From contig JANTUC010000006.1 of assembly GCA_026873275.1 (NCBI GenBank), positions 1,550,001-1,614,000 of the forward strand: a stretch of 64,000 nt of DNA, read 5' to 3'. Shown here one piece after another: positions 22,006 to 33,985 of the stretch. The DNA comes from Pseudopithomyces maydicus (taxonomy: Eukaryota; Ascomycota; Dothideomycetes; Pleosporales; Didymosphaeriaceae). How positions within the stretch are numbered: the first letter of the stretch is position 1; each line of letters starts with the position of its first letter. The notes under the pieces are model-generated. The model searched no databases. It saw only the letters and a program-made list of their open reading frames with translations, and was not told the DNA's origin. The translations under genes were made by a program, and so were the position numbers.

Positions 22006-24787
22006 GCGTTTGCGATTGTGGTTACGCGACTTTTTGCGTGGGATACGGCACGACACGACGGCATGAAACTTGGCACTGTTTTTACTTTTTTTCTTTGTTT
22101 CTAGTCTTGGTGGAAATGATGTGATAGACTTGGCACTTGGTATCCGCCTCTTTTCTTCTTAGATGAGCTGTAGCTTGTGGGCATGGGCGTGGTCTAGAGA
22201 GAGAAAGACGTCTAGATAAGGTTCCTGCATTAGAGGATCACCCGCGTGGGGGGATGTGCTCCCCGTGATGAGCTAAGAACTCTTTTATTTCCCCAGAATT
22301 GTCGTATGAGGCTATGCATTTGTGGTATAGTGATGTGAGCACGTCAGAAACGTTGCGATGGCGACATTGATAAGGGTGGGGCGGAGGGGGAGCTGTGGGT
22401 AATGCCTCTGTTACTGAGTTCTTGGGTTCTTGGGGATGGCTTGGGAGGTATGTAGGAGGACTTGGTATGGTGCTGTGGTTTGTTTGGGTGGAGGAGGCTT
22501 GGTGTTTTCAGTGATATCGTGGGGACCTAAACAGATCATATTGACAACAGCAATATGGTAAATCGAGCATAACGGATTGATCAGATAGAGGGGCTCCAGA
22601 ACAACGGTCCAAATATTACACGACAGGATGGTATTTCTTCTGGTCAAAGGGCTCAATATCAGGGATTGGTTACGCTTAAGAAATGCTTTTCCAATCAGGC
22701 ATTCCGTTGTCATGGTGCTTCGTTCTGTGAAATGAAAAACAGGTGCAGCAGGCCAACTATTGAAGAAAATAAGGCGTATGTAAAGTATTTGTGGGACATG
22801 TATTAAACATTCGGCGCATCATGCTTAACCTCCTGGAGGATAGCTACTCGAAATTTCGTAATTCTGAGAGATGCGCACCAATTCATATTCAAGAATTAGC
22901 TGATACGAACCAACTCTTAGAACCCTGAAAGGTGTTTGGGCTGAAAAATCAGGTGATGGAGTGCTTACCTACCTATTTGTCGTCGATTGAATAGCAGCCT
23001 GGTGAAAGGAGCTGCTGACTCCGAGCAACTGCAATCACAGTATGATCAGATGCTAAACTCATGACACAGTAAGACCTCACAGCGGGTCATTCACAAGCAT
23101 TAACTACATAGAGGACCATTTAATGGCATCTTTGCTGGACTTTTCTCTTGTGCCTGCATGACTTTGCTCGAACATTTCTGACTAAGATCGAGACCATCCA
23201 CTAAGCAGATCCACAACGAGAAAACCAGTGAGTCAACAGTAAGGGTGATAGATCTAGGGGGGCATTTTAGAAGTTATGAGACCACTAATCTAGTCTACAC
23301 AACCTCGTATATCTCTGTGGTCACTTTGATCCATCTCCGGCTGGCCATAGTGTGTGCATATTACGTTCTGCGCCAGCCTCATGAACATAATTAATCTCCT
23401 TTAGCATCGAGCCTTAGCAAGTTGCTTGAGGCACCAAAGCCAAAATCGGGTTTTCTGATCATGACAGCAAATAAGCACGAGCTCAGTGGCACGGATCCTA
23501 GCGAGCCGGCCACATGGATAGTTCGAGTTCTACTAAGCCTGGGAACTAATAAGTGTTTACCGAGACAATCCTTCGGCTTTCCTGGTTGGCGGGCCCTCGG
23601 TTCAAAGGACGTGGCTACCGTCTGGACCTCTCTAGTAATAAGATGTTTGTCCTGGCAGAACGCGCCGCGTGATCCCCGACCTGAGCTAACTCATACTGAG
23701 CTCGCGAAGGGATAGAATGTGAGGCGGTTATTGCTCGTGTATGCATGGCTTTAGGTGGCATGAATATCGAGGGAAAGAACCTGATTGAGAACAGCTTCCG
23801 TTTCGAGTGGGAAGCGAATGTACTAGGGAGTAGACCGAAATTCTAAAGTTTGCCGCAGGCCTAGTTGGGAGTAGTACGTGAACCGTTGGGGAATAGGAGC
23901 AATGATCTCGAGATTGAATAGACAGTCTGGACCTTTTCGGGAAGAATGACGTTGAGGTTTGTTATCCTTGGAGATCTTTAGATGTGATTCAATGTGTACT
24001 GGTATGTATCGTGAATCTGTCGTATATGTTGCGAATCAACATCATGCGACAGCGTCGGCGCGAACGGACAAACACACCCTGGTTCTTCTGTGCAAATTAC
24101 ATCACCTCGCACTCAAATCGATCGATCGAGATTCTGGCTGGTGTATAACATCACACTCTTAAGATTTTCGATGTACTAAACCCCAAGTCTGGACTGCGAT
24201 CACTCTGCTTCCCGACTCCGCAGCGGGCTATTGTTTGCACGAAGGGAATCTAGAGCCGCTTGTTCTTTCTGCGCAGCGTTAGCGTGGTAATATATGTTCC
24301 TTGCGGGGCGTTCATCCGTTCTGGCTGATACCTGACGATCATTTACCCGAGCCATGTACCAACTAGGATGTTGGAATGATATCCGCACCCATCGCAGGAT
24401 GTGAAGCGCAGGTAAAGTGTCAATATGCGGAACACTTTGCCACGAGGCACGGAATGCCGGCTCTTGGGACACATACAGTGATTTCCGGGGAGAGAACGTG
24501 GTGCCGGAAGCCACTTATATGTAGAGTGATTTGCAGTCGTCTTGCTTTTTAAGAACGATAAGGTGTCCCCACTGCAGTCTTTATAGTCGACGGTTCTAAC
24601 TCAGCCAATAATTGTCGACGTTAAAACAATCGAGAGCGCGTTTACCAGGTCATCTGTGAATCGCAGTTCGTCCGACCAACCCTCTTACAGGCGCTTCAAT
24701 ATACCACTTCGACGAACTCTGCCTTCTACCTCGAATAGAAGCTTTTTCAATACAAACAATCGTCTTATATACGCCCACACATCGACA
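22006..24787. other. Long intergenic stretch
   Basis: About 2.8 kb without a supported gene. Short open frames exist, for instance 23422-23715 on the plus strand and 24200-24514 on the minus strand. The latter ends in a protein-like ARNIYYHANAAQKEQAALDS but has no ATG. No transposon ends, direct repeats or RNA genes were recognised. It may contain decayed sequence. Confidence 0.4.
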
Positions 24788-25061
24788 ATGAAGTTCTTCG
24801 CAGCAGTCGCTTTGGCCATGGCATCGGTCGCGCTTGCATCGCCCGCAGTGGTACAACATCTCAGAGGCAAATATTTGCTCATATACTGACGCTGGATAAT
24901 AGACGAGCTTGGAACGATCCGTCAAGGTCACGCGCGATGCTGATGGGACAGCAATCCTCAGCCCCTGCATCGAGTGTCCCTGCACTAGCTTCGAGCCATC
25001 ATCATGCAAATGTGTCAGTGAAACCAGCACTTGTAATATTATAGTGCCTGACAAAAAATAG
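24788..25061 (+). CDS. Small secreted cysteine-rich protein
   Basis: Two exons, 24788-24850 and 24903-25061, with a 52-nt intron; 73 residues. Residues 1-18 (MKFFAAVALAMASVALAS) form a strong signal peptide. The mature part begins near PAV, contains KVTRDADG, and then six cysteines packed into about 24 residues: CIECPC, then CKC, then a last C in ETSTC. It ends in a short basic tail. Size, signal peptide and cysteine content fit the small secreted proteins of fungi, many of which are effector candidates. No known family is recognised, and no catalytic function is implied. The two exons join in phase at a GTACAA donor and a TAG acceptor; without splicing the frame stops 16 codons after the donor. 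Easily missed by gene callers because of its size. Confidence 0.65.
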
Positions 25062-25829
25062 ATCCCCAAAGGATGTTGCTGCGATCACAGCTAAATAGGC
25101 TCGCGGAAGTTTGCCACGCTCATAGTACGGATCTGCCAGCGTGGAATGCGCTCGGTCATCTTTCGAAATGATAGAGCTCGAGTTCCCTGAGATAGGCGCT
25201 CCTTGTTGGATTGCCAAAGTGGAAAGGAAGTGACCAGACAAGGTTGGATTGCCGTTTTCTAGTAGTGTACATTAGGCGTGTGAAGGGCTTGATGGTGTTT
25301 GGATTGTGCTCTGATGAAGGGTGGCACATTTTGGTCATCTCCAGATGAATACACACGGCTTTCGATGCCCCCCAAGATTTTTCAAGCTCGTCTCTCGCCC
25401 ATACATTTGCATGGGTCATGAAGATATGTGGGTTAAGGTTCCATGGTTGTATGAACCGTCCTGCTACGATGAGCAAGCACTAGACATGCTGCCCAGAAGC
25501 TTGGCACCCTCCCAGGAACACGCGTGGCTGTCGTCATCCCGCGACAATGCTACGCGATTCCGCCAGCTGATCTCCAAACACCGACTTTCGGGATGAAAGT
25601 AATCCCGGTTGTCGTCTGCTCAGCCCTCGTGCGCATAAACCTTTGCGCATGCCCATTTTGCTTCTCATCCAGTTGATCATGAGAAGGTGTAGCTAAGCTT
25701 GGCGTTATCTTTCTTATCGTCCTCGTGTACAAACACTCTTTGCGACGAGCCGTCGTACCCATCGCTGAGATACTGCATGCTCCGACGCGGTGCATATCAT
25801 CTATCTCGCCCGCCTCACTGTACCTGGGG
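25062..25829. other. Intergenic / cystinosin promoter
   Basis: About 770 bases between two plus-strand genes. No supported gene, repeat or RNA was seen. Confidence 0.5.
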
Positions 25830-26904
25830 ATGACTGAGAAAGAGTCGGAGCTCATCATGTTTCTGCGCGCTTTGTCGCGAATACTGGGGTGGGCATACTT
25901 CTTGAGCTGGTCAGTCTTCCGACTCTACCGTACCCAGCGGGTCTGACTAACGTGTTCTGACGTGAAGGTCTGCCTCTTTCTACCCCCAGGCCGTGAATAA
26001 CTGGCGGCGGAGATCTACTCTGGGACTGGCGATTGGTGAGGGCTCCCTCCAAGCACGGCTGCCTGGTAGATTGTAGCTCATCGTCAACAGACTTCCCCAC
26101 GCTTAACTTGCTTGGATTTACATGGTGCGTAATGCAGAGTGTTTGAAGTCTTCCCACACTGACCAAGTTGCACTTATAGTTACGCGGTCAACACCGCGAC
26201 GTTTATGTATTCTCCTACCATACGATCGCAATACGCCTACCGTCATCCTACCTCGCCTGAAACCACCGTTCGCTTCAATGATTTTCTTTTCGCTGCACAT
26301 GGTGCTTTCATGTGTGTGATTTTATACAGCCAGTTTTATTCTTGGGTTTGGGGTTTCAGAGTGGGCGCGCGACAAAAGGCATCCAAGGCAGCGTTGGGCA
26401 TCTTCTGGGGATGTGTGCTGGCTATACTTGTTGTAAGCTTCCTCGCGCAGGTCGCAGGAAAGGATTCGGGATACGACCCCAGCGGGTGGGCCTGGATCGA
26501 CGTGGTGAGCCAGCCCATGCATGGAAACATCATGATGTTCAAGCTGACACACTCTCGAGATATACGCACTGGGTTATGTGAAGCTCATTACGGTCGTCGT
26601 CAAATACATCCCTCAGGCTTGGGTCAATTTCAAGCGGAAATCGACAGACGGTTGGAGCATATATCCAATGCTGCTCGATTTCGCCGGTGGCTGGTTGTCA
26701 ATGGCGCAGTTGGTTCTCGATGCGTCACTCCAGGACGACTGGAGCGGCATCACCGGTAACCCTGTCAAGTTTGGGCTCAGCAATATCACCATTGTATTCG
26801 ACGTGATCTTTTTCGTCCAGCATTACGTACTATATAGACATCCTAGCAAGAGCGCCGAAGAAGAGGAAGACTGGAACGACGAGCACCAGGGCCTGCTCTC
26901 GTAA
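25830..26904 (+). CDS. Cystinosin-family lysosomal/vacuolar cystine transporter
   Basis: Five exons: 25830-25909, 25968-26035, 26091-26124, 26180-26504 and 26560-26904; 283 residues. The protein carries both PQ-loop repeats of cystinosin (ERS1 in yeast): WSASFYPQAVNNWRRRST followed by GFTCYAVNTATFMYSP, and KYIPQAWVNFKRKSTDGWSI followed by DFAGGWLSMAQLVLD. It has about seven hydrophobic segments and an acidic tail (EEEEDWNDEHQGLLS) with a dileucine-like end. Cystinosin exports cystine from the lysosome or vacuole together with protons. Start at 25830 (MTEKESEL) is the first in-frame ATG after an upstream open stretch; 25857 is an alternative. Proximity to the sulfate-assimilation genes fits a sulfur theme but proves no link. 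Confidence 0.92.
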
Positions 26905-28091
26905 TGCGATCGACAGCAGAATCGCGAGCTCGATGACAATGCACTTAATGCGCCCAAGATCCTTTCCTGCTTCGTCTGACCTAAGCCCTTTTTGTTTTCG
27001 AGTCCAACTGATCGACATGGTGTCAAACTATGAGTCGGAAGCTAGTACACTTGTACGTACGGGCCGCGCTGAAAACAAACTGCCAAATGGCAGATCCAAA
27101 CCTTGCACCATGCCGCTAGCCGCGTAAATGTCAAGTAGCCTCTAAAAAGCACTGGTTCGCGAAATTTGGAAAGCTTCCGGTGACGTACCTACATGGATGG
27201 CGTGGTTCCCAGGACCTGAAACGCGTTGTAGCACGTGTGAGGCCTCGATGAAGGTTGCGCGAACGTTGATGCGAGGCAAGACATGCCTACCAACGCAATT
27301 CGAATTAGCATGACCCTGCACATCATCGTGCATGTGCTCGGCATGTGGGAGCTTCCTGGAACAACACGCGATTGCGACCCTCGACGAAAAGGGAACGAGA
27401 ATCGATCTTCGCAAGGGTGGCACGGTGCCTGCTGCCTGTCCGCCCTAATTAGGCGAGCAGTGGCTTGATGTGTGCTTCTGCATTCCACCATCTACTTCGT
27501 TGATTCATCCACAGCACAAGCAAGGACAGCTGATCTGCTGTACTACATCCCGAAAGCTCCTTAATAGCAACAGGGTTCCTCCTTTTTTCCATTTCGATTG
27601 GGGCCTGGGCGCATCTGCATGCGCCGGGTAGGATTTGAGGCTGCATACTAGGAAAGGCCCCGAGCGGCAGATCCATTGGGCCACCGAAGAGACCGGTTTG
27701 CTTTTAGGGCACATCATCTGCCCGGTGTCATCATCAACCGATAGACTGTGGTGGCGCTTGCTTAACCAGTTCAGGGGCTCTAAACGCCTGTTTGGACGTC
27801 TTGCCGGTATCAGTTGGAACATCCTGGTTTGACTGGAACCTTTTGGTACGGTATGTCTTGCCCGCGTCATGGATGCATATGGATGCAGTGGTCCCTCCAT
27901 TAAGTGCCCGCCAATACCCTCCTTCTGAACTGAATCGACTCAAACGCGGTCGGCCGCCCAAAGTTTCTTCGAGGCTGCGCGTTTTCGTAACCATGTTGTT
28001 GACCAAGAAGAAAAGGCGCTCAGGGCACGGTATCTTTTCCTCGTCCTCGAACTTCATCACATCGCCGATCAGTGCCGTGAAAGTCTCCAGT
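26905..28091. other. Intergenic / RGS-LOV promoter
   Basis: About 1.2 kb. The frame of the RGS-LOV first exon stays open back to about 27792, so a longer N-terminus cannot be ruled out. No other gene or repeat is supported. Confidence 0.45.
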
Positions 28092-30723
28092 ATGGGCGAT
28101 CCGCATCCGCCGACCGCAAGAGATAGCGCCTCAAATCACAGCATGCACGATACAGAACAAACTGTTGCCGAGCCGCTCGTATTGGATCTGGAGCAGGTTC
28201 ATGCGGATGCAGAACATGCGCCTGCACAACGTATCATTGATAAGACGCCCGATCAGCAGTCTCTTGGGAGGCACAATGTCCCAAGTCCTTCTCTGCACGT
28301 TGAAGACGATGCCGTCGCCGATCCACCTCCAGACTTTACACGGAGGGGCATTCACATCCCCACACGCACTAGGTAACCATGGCGCTTCCCCATGACTCGT
28401 ATAAATATTGACACTACATATAGCAGTAACACTGCGACATTGAGCAGGCGTTTCTCACGCTCTTCAAGCCTTCCTCCAGCTGACACGGCGACCGTTTCCC
28501 CATCCCCAGGTCCAATGCCTACAACAATTGACTCCGTCTCGCTACAAGAAAGAAGCATACGCAGCTCGGATCAAGACTCCGTTCGCTCATACGATACCCA
28601 AAATTCCTCGATCTTAACTCAGCAACTAGGACCTCTCCAAGCAAGAGGTCCACCCGAGGATATCGATCGCCTGTCGCCCTTGCTAGAAGATGATCCCCAA
28701 TCTTTCGAACTCACCGCCCCGAATGAAGGCACGGCGGATAGAGGCTTTGACCTGGAGGCACGATCCGAGCAGCTCTTCTCCAAAGAACATTTGGCCGCAA
28801 TATTCAAGGACACACCTTCACTGTTGCGATTCACATCGTTCCTTAGCACTCACCGGCCCAAATCGGTGCCCGTGCTAGTATACTATCTCGATGCATTGAA
28901 AGCTATGCGCGCGATTCAGTATGCCAACGCGGTGGCTGAAGCTCTAGAACCGATGGAAGATCATCAATTCACGGAGCATCCACCGCGACCAACAATCAAT
29001 GCCGTATTGGAGGATAAGGCTGAGCAAGCTTTTAGCCTCCTCGTCCGGGAAGAGCTCCCTGCATTCATCACGCACACCTTTATCCAGGTTGTGAGCCTCA
29101 GTGTGCAGAAGCGCGTCACAGGAAATTTGCCTATGCACCTCCGTGATGCGAGTGAAGGATTGGCAGAGGTGTTTTGCTTGACTGATCCCTCAAGGTCGGA
29201 TAATCCCATTATTTTTGCATCCGAAGGTACGTTATCTCAATGATTTTCTATTTTGTTCAACAGCCATCGATACGTCATTATCCTTTGATCGAGAAAAATT
29301 CTTACCTAGTAAATAATTACAGAGTTCCATCGCACGACCCAGTATGGTGTCAACTTTGCCATCGGTCGCAACTGCCGCTTCCTCCAAGGCCCCATGACGA
29401 ACCGCAGCTCCGTCTCGCGTCTACATAAAGCCGTCATCGAAGGCAAAGAAGTCAGCGAAGTCTTTTTGAATTAGTATGTTTGGCTTCTCCAGCAACTTCG
29501 CTTTCCAACCCTAACTTGGTGTCATAGTCGACGTGATGGCTCCCCATTTATGAACCTCCTCATGCTGGCCCCACTGCTCGACTCCCGCGGCAACCTCCGC
29601 TATTTCATCGGAGCACAGGTCGACGTCTCGGGTCTTGTGAAAGAATGTGCGGAGCTAGACGCTTTCAAACACTATCTCGATGTCAAAGAGCAGCGCAAGG
29701 AGGATGATCCTGCCAAAGATGAGTTCCAACAGCTGAGTGAGATGTTTAATCATTCGGAACTGGATATCGTAAGGCGGTATGGAGGGAATATGCATAGAGA
29801 ACACGTTGAGGAAGACGACGGGATGAGCATGCGAGGCGGTCAGGCCGCACGAGGAGGACCAAGGGTGCTGATCAAGGATCTGAGTGATTTCGAGGCCGCA
29901 GCTGCACCATCTTTGCGGGGAGACGGCAGGCTGCAAGGGGTGTATAAAAATGTGCGTTCTCATTCTCGAATCTGCCCATGGTTGCTAATTCGCGTACTAG
30001 TACCTATTGATCAGGCCCGCGCCTTCCCTCCGCATCCTATTTGTGTCGCCCTCCCTCCGCGTCCCCGGTATCCTCCAGTCGCGGTTCCTGGATCGCATCG
30101 GAGGCAGCACGCGCATACGCAACTCGGTAGCTGACGCTCTGACGGACTCATCGCGTGGAGTTACCGCAAAAATCCGGTGGCTCACCTCTCCAAAAGCAAG
30201 TCTCGATGCGGATCACGTAGATGAGGGACGCCCCCGATGGATCCACTGTACCCCTCTTCTAGGCCTAACCGGCACGGTAGGTGTGTGGATGGTAGTACTG
30301 GTCGACGATGAGAAACAGCCCAATTCGGTGCGACGCTTCAGACCTGCGCCTCCCGTATCCAACGACCTACCCAGACAGCAGCAGCCCTCGTATCAGCAGC
30401 CGCAGCCGCAACAATATCAACGGTATCAGCCAAATTCACCCGAGTCCGCAAGCCAGAGGTATCAGCCCAACTTATCCGAGGCCGCAAGCCAGAGGCATCA
30501 GCCCAACTCACCCGAGCCTGCAAGCTCTGGATTCAACAGCGACGCGGAGCCTGATGGTCGACGATCGCGATCACGATCACAGTATTCTGGAGTCTACATG
30601 GGCCAGCATGCCAACAGCAGCATACCCCGTCACATTGCCGAAGCAACCCGCAACAACAAGGCTATGAACACGAATGATCGGCGAGCCGAGCCCAACAGAA
30701 GCAAAGACTCGTTTGCACTGTGA
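28092..30723 (+). CDS. RGS-LOV blue-light photoreceptor (BcLOV4-like)
   Basis: Five exons: 28092-28372, 28424-29226, 29323-29473, 29528-29951 and 30001-30723; about 793 residues. After a disordered Ser-rich N-terminus comes an RGS domain (about residues 213-315, with FKDTPSLLRFTSFLSTHRP and VLVYYLDALKAM). The LOV domain (about 330-460) has the flavin-adduct motif GRNCRFLQG (Cys379), the block NYRRDGSPFMNLL and FIGAQVDVSG. A further conserved region follows (LLIRPAPSLRILFVSPSLRV and RIRNSVADALTDSSRGVTAK), then a Gln/Pro-rich tail with 12-residue repeats. RGS domains restrain G-alpha signalling. In Botrytis BcLOV4, blue light drives reversible plasma-membrane binding. All residues needed for flavin adduct formation appear present. 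The start is the first ATG that leaves a normal leader, but an upstream extension is possible. Confidence 0.9.
30424..30534 (+). repeat. Degenerate 36-bp coding repeats in the RGS-LOV tail
   Basis: Three consecutive copies of about 36 bases encode the 12-residue unit QPNSPESASQRY with variations (NLSEAASQRH, NSPEPASSGF). They lie in the disordered C-terminal tail of the RGS-LOV protein. Confidence 0.7.
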
Positions 30724-31171
30724 GGCGGCAGTATAGTACCTATTGCGACAAACATAGAGCGGAGACTGGGTTGGTCAGGTAGTAGACAGAGGTGATGGCG
30801 AGGTACAAGCGGATAGATTGGTGCCAAGTATGATTGTGCAATAATTTTCGGCGGATAGAAGGCAGGCAAATGGCCGGGCTAGACGGCTTGGTTGGGACGA
30901 GAGGTGGCCGGTCATGTGCCGGTGAGGTTTCTACCAAGGGCGGCAAATGGTAATGGGTTGGTTGCTTGGTTTTGCGTAGGGTGGAGTTTGGGTGGCACTA
31001 TACCCTCTGTGCGTACTGTCTCTTCACAGGGCGGGTAGTATGAGCACGGCGACAGGCGTATTGGATTGGACTGGATTGCTCACATATACATGCATGGATC
31101 GACACGGGCAGATATGCAGTCACGTGATGTGTTTGATAGGTGACCGGGTGCCCGGGTGCGTGCAGATGCCA
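30724..31171. other. Intergenic between convergent genes
   Basis: About 450 bases between the RGS-LOV 3' end and the NAA20 3' end. Nothing else is visible. Confidence 0.5.
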
Positions 31172-31833
31172 TCACCACACGTCCTGCGGCAACACCTCAA
31201 AGGTCTCTCCATTGTCCCGCACGTGGGCCCTGTCCTTGTCCCTGCTCAGCGGCATGCGCATGTCGAGGGCGTCCTCGCCATCGTTGTAGTAGTCCTTGAC
31301 CTTGCGGTAGACGCTGTAGCCCATCTTCCTGTACAGCTCCTTGGCCACGGCGTTGCTCTCGCGCACGAACAAGTCGACAAACCAGGCATCCTGCGCGTCG
31401 CAGGCCTTGGCCAGCGAGTCGGAGAGGGCGGTCGCGTGGCCCAGGCGGCGCGCGCGTGGCGAGACGGTGAGGGCGGTGATGTGGCCGTGCCAGGGCAGGT
31501 AGTTTGGATCTGGGTTGGTGTGCGGGGAGTAGGGGTGCACTTGGGGCGGGAAGGGCGACGATTCGAGCTTGCCGAGGACTGGGAGGCGGGAGGGGCATGT
31601 CAGCCATCAAGGGAAAAAGAAAAAGCGCAAGGAAGAAGAGGGAGAGAAGACGGATGGCACGCACTGTAGCCTTCAATCTCGCCGTCGACGCCCTCGATGA
31701 CCCGGCACAGGTCGGGCCACTTGGTCAGGTACTCGAGGTAGAAGCTGATGGCGTACGTCTCGGTGAAGGGGTCGAGATTGGTCGTGGTGATGCGCAGCAG
31801 GTCGGTCGTGCGCATGGCGCGGATGGTCGACAT
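31172..31833 (-). CDS. NAA20: NatB N-terminal acetyltransferase catalytic subunit
   Basis: Two exons on the complement, 31665-31833 and 31172-31578, with an 86-nt intron; 191 residues. It is a GNAT-fold enzyme matching NAA20/Nat3: start MSTIRAMRTTDLLRITTTNL, DPFTETYAISFYLEYLTKWP, then WHGHITALTVSPRARRLGHA (the acetyl-CoA loop RxxGxA), FVDLFVRESNAVAKELYRKM and GYSVYRKVKDYYND. NatB acetylates the starting Met of proteins whose second residue is Asp, Glu, Asn or Gln, at the ribosome with NAA25. A short fungal insertion (SSPFPPQVHPYSPHTNPDPN) sits between strands 3 and 4, just before the substrate-binding WHGH. Confidence 0.94.
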
Positions 31834-33985
31834 GATTACGCGCGTCGCCGTCACCGTCGCCGTCACGTCGCGGTGCTGTTGCGTGGGTTTTGGGCCTCTC
31901 CCGGGCTCTCTCTCTGTTCTTGGTGGGGGCGCCGACCCGCCTCTTACGCACCAAACATATCATCCCCCGCCCATCTCCGACCGTTACAGCAACAACTGCA
32001 TCTTGATCGCCGGCCTGCCAGCCCCAGCAGCCCCTCATCTAAGCAGGTCATCCTTACGTGCAATGCTGCTGACCGGCAGAGGGTTGCACTACGGCGCTCC
32101 ATGGCTTCTTGTTCTGCGCGCCTATTGACCGGGCCACCTTCCCGCAAGAATCCACGGTGCAGCTGAATGCTTGCCTGTCTAGGCAATTCACCAGGGGGCA
32201 GAGAAGCCGAGCTGTCTATTTCTGATGCTCCTTTGTGTGTCTTGATTCTTCACCTTGCACGAGCCATGTCCAGGTCGGTCGGCGCTGTCTGCGCCCCAAC
32301 GGCCAGTCACCTCATACCTCTGCAACCCCGCCTGGCATGTCAAGCTCAAGCACCATCTTCAAGAACTCGGGACAGCTCCTCTTGGTGCCAGTTTGGACCG
32401 GACATGTATTCCATGGTCGAGGACCTCGTTGGCTCGTTGCGGTATGACGTACGAAGAAATCCCTTCACCGCATCCAAATGCCGACATACGCTGGATGCCG
32501 ATGCCAGAGCGAGCATCAAAAACAGATGGCGGATAGTGGTTCACCAGCGTGTCTGGCTCCTGTCAAGTCGGCATTCTTGCCTATACCGCAACCGGGGCAG
32601 ACCCTATACTTTCGCGTGATGCAGGCAAGCGTAGCACCAAAACCTGGACTTGCGAGGCTGACCGAGACACGTTAGAGTGCACAATGTGCACAATAGCCTG
32701 GATGCAGAGAGCCTCCCCGAGGCTGTGTGATCCCGGGTCGAAGGAAGGTACCTTGAGCGCTTGGTCAGAGTAGTGGCAGCGAGCACTTGGTCGGAGTAAC
32801 CGCAGCGATTGCTACGTCGGTAGGTGACACAACGATATCATGTCTTGGTGCTACATTCAGAGATTGCTGGACTAGCATTGTGTCTGGCTCTGTTTCCGGC
32901 ATTGACGGAAATAGTAGACTAACATCCAGCGACCTTGCGGCAGTGGCAGTGCACTCAAATGACCGCTTGTTTTGGGGTGCGTCACCAAACGAAAAACGGC
33001 CGGACATTAGTGGTGAAGAGGGCATGGCATGGCACGCCCTGCGCCGATTGGCCGCCATGCATAACTGGAAGTTCGGAGAAAACGAAGATAGAGGAGTCCA
33101 AGTTGCATTCTGGGGGGCCTCGTGAAGGATCAACAAGGGAGACGCCTTCGCCCCTCGGACAAATGAGACGAAGCCTTGCCGAGTAGACACCTAGTCTATG
33201 GGGCCCTGAGCCGGACACATTCTCGCCATGCGGTCGCTAGCAAAATCGGCACGAGGCGTGTGACAGACGCAGGTGCTCTGGCTACTGCGCTGTGGAGAGA
33301 GACAAGCTCAAGACGACGCTGATGGGGTGGTGAACGGTGCAGCGACCTTTGCCAATCAGCCGCTCTCGACATGGATGCTTGTGCTACGGCTCAAACAAGC
33401 TTAAAACATCTGTCAGCCGAATCGCCCTACGGCCCGCTAAGCGACTGCGCCCCGGCCAATCAGTAATGCGGTGGATATTCGAAACAAAACTTTCGCGCGT
33501 AGTCGACCACCCTGGACGCCCATCACCGCCAAACCTACCTTCCGTCTTAGGCCGTGGCATAATGTTTCTGCATCAAACATCCGCACTGCCGCGCCCTCTA
33601 TGGCTGGCAGCCTCAGGATCATCAGCCCCAGTTTTGTAGGCGCCGGCCCTGTGGAGCAGTCAAAGCACGGCGTTTGGTTTACGGACTGTCACGTTCGAAA
33701 CTAGGTGGTTTGATTGCGGATCGTCATGGAGGACTCCGGCCATGGGCAGCCTGTGGGTTTGTGGCGGAGGTGCCGTGTAGGGGAGAGGGTAGGTTTGGCG
33801 ATATATAAGAGTCTTTCTCCAACACTTCAAAAGTCATCCACTCAGCACAGTCTTTCCAACACTCCACATTCCTTCAGCTTCGCAGTTTCTTCTTCATTCC
33901 TAGCCGGGCTAGTTTCTTCACTTTCAAAACACACTCCTTCACATCACCTTCAAATCGTTGCACGATTCAACCCAACATCTTCACC
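31834..33985. other. Long intergenic region, NAA20 and AA11 promoters
   Basis: About 2.15 kb between divergent genes. Many short open frames but none convincing. The 3' end carries a TATA box listed separately and a CT-rich leader directly before the AA11 start. Confidence 0.5.
33801..33810 (+). promoter_or_regulatory. TATA box of the AA11 LPMO gene
   Basis: ATATATAAGA lies about 180 bases upstream of the AA11 start codon and is followed by a CT-rich leader, the usual layout of strongly transcribed fungal secretory genes. Confidence 0.6.

Noticed and set aside
20742..22056. Long minus-strand frames opposite ATP sulfurylase
   Set aside because: Antisense shadows caused by strong third-position GC bias in MET3.
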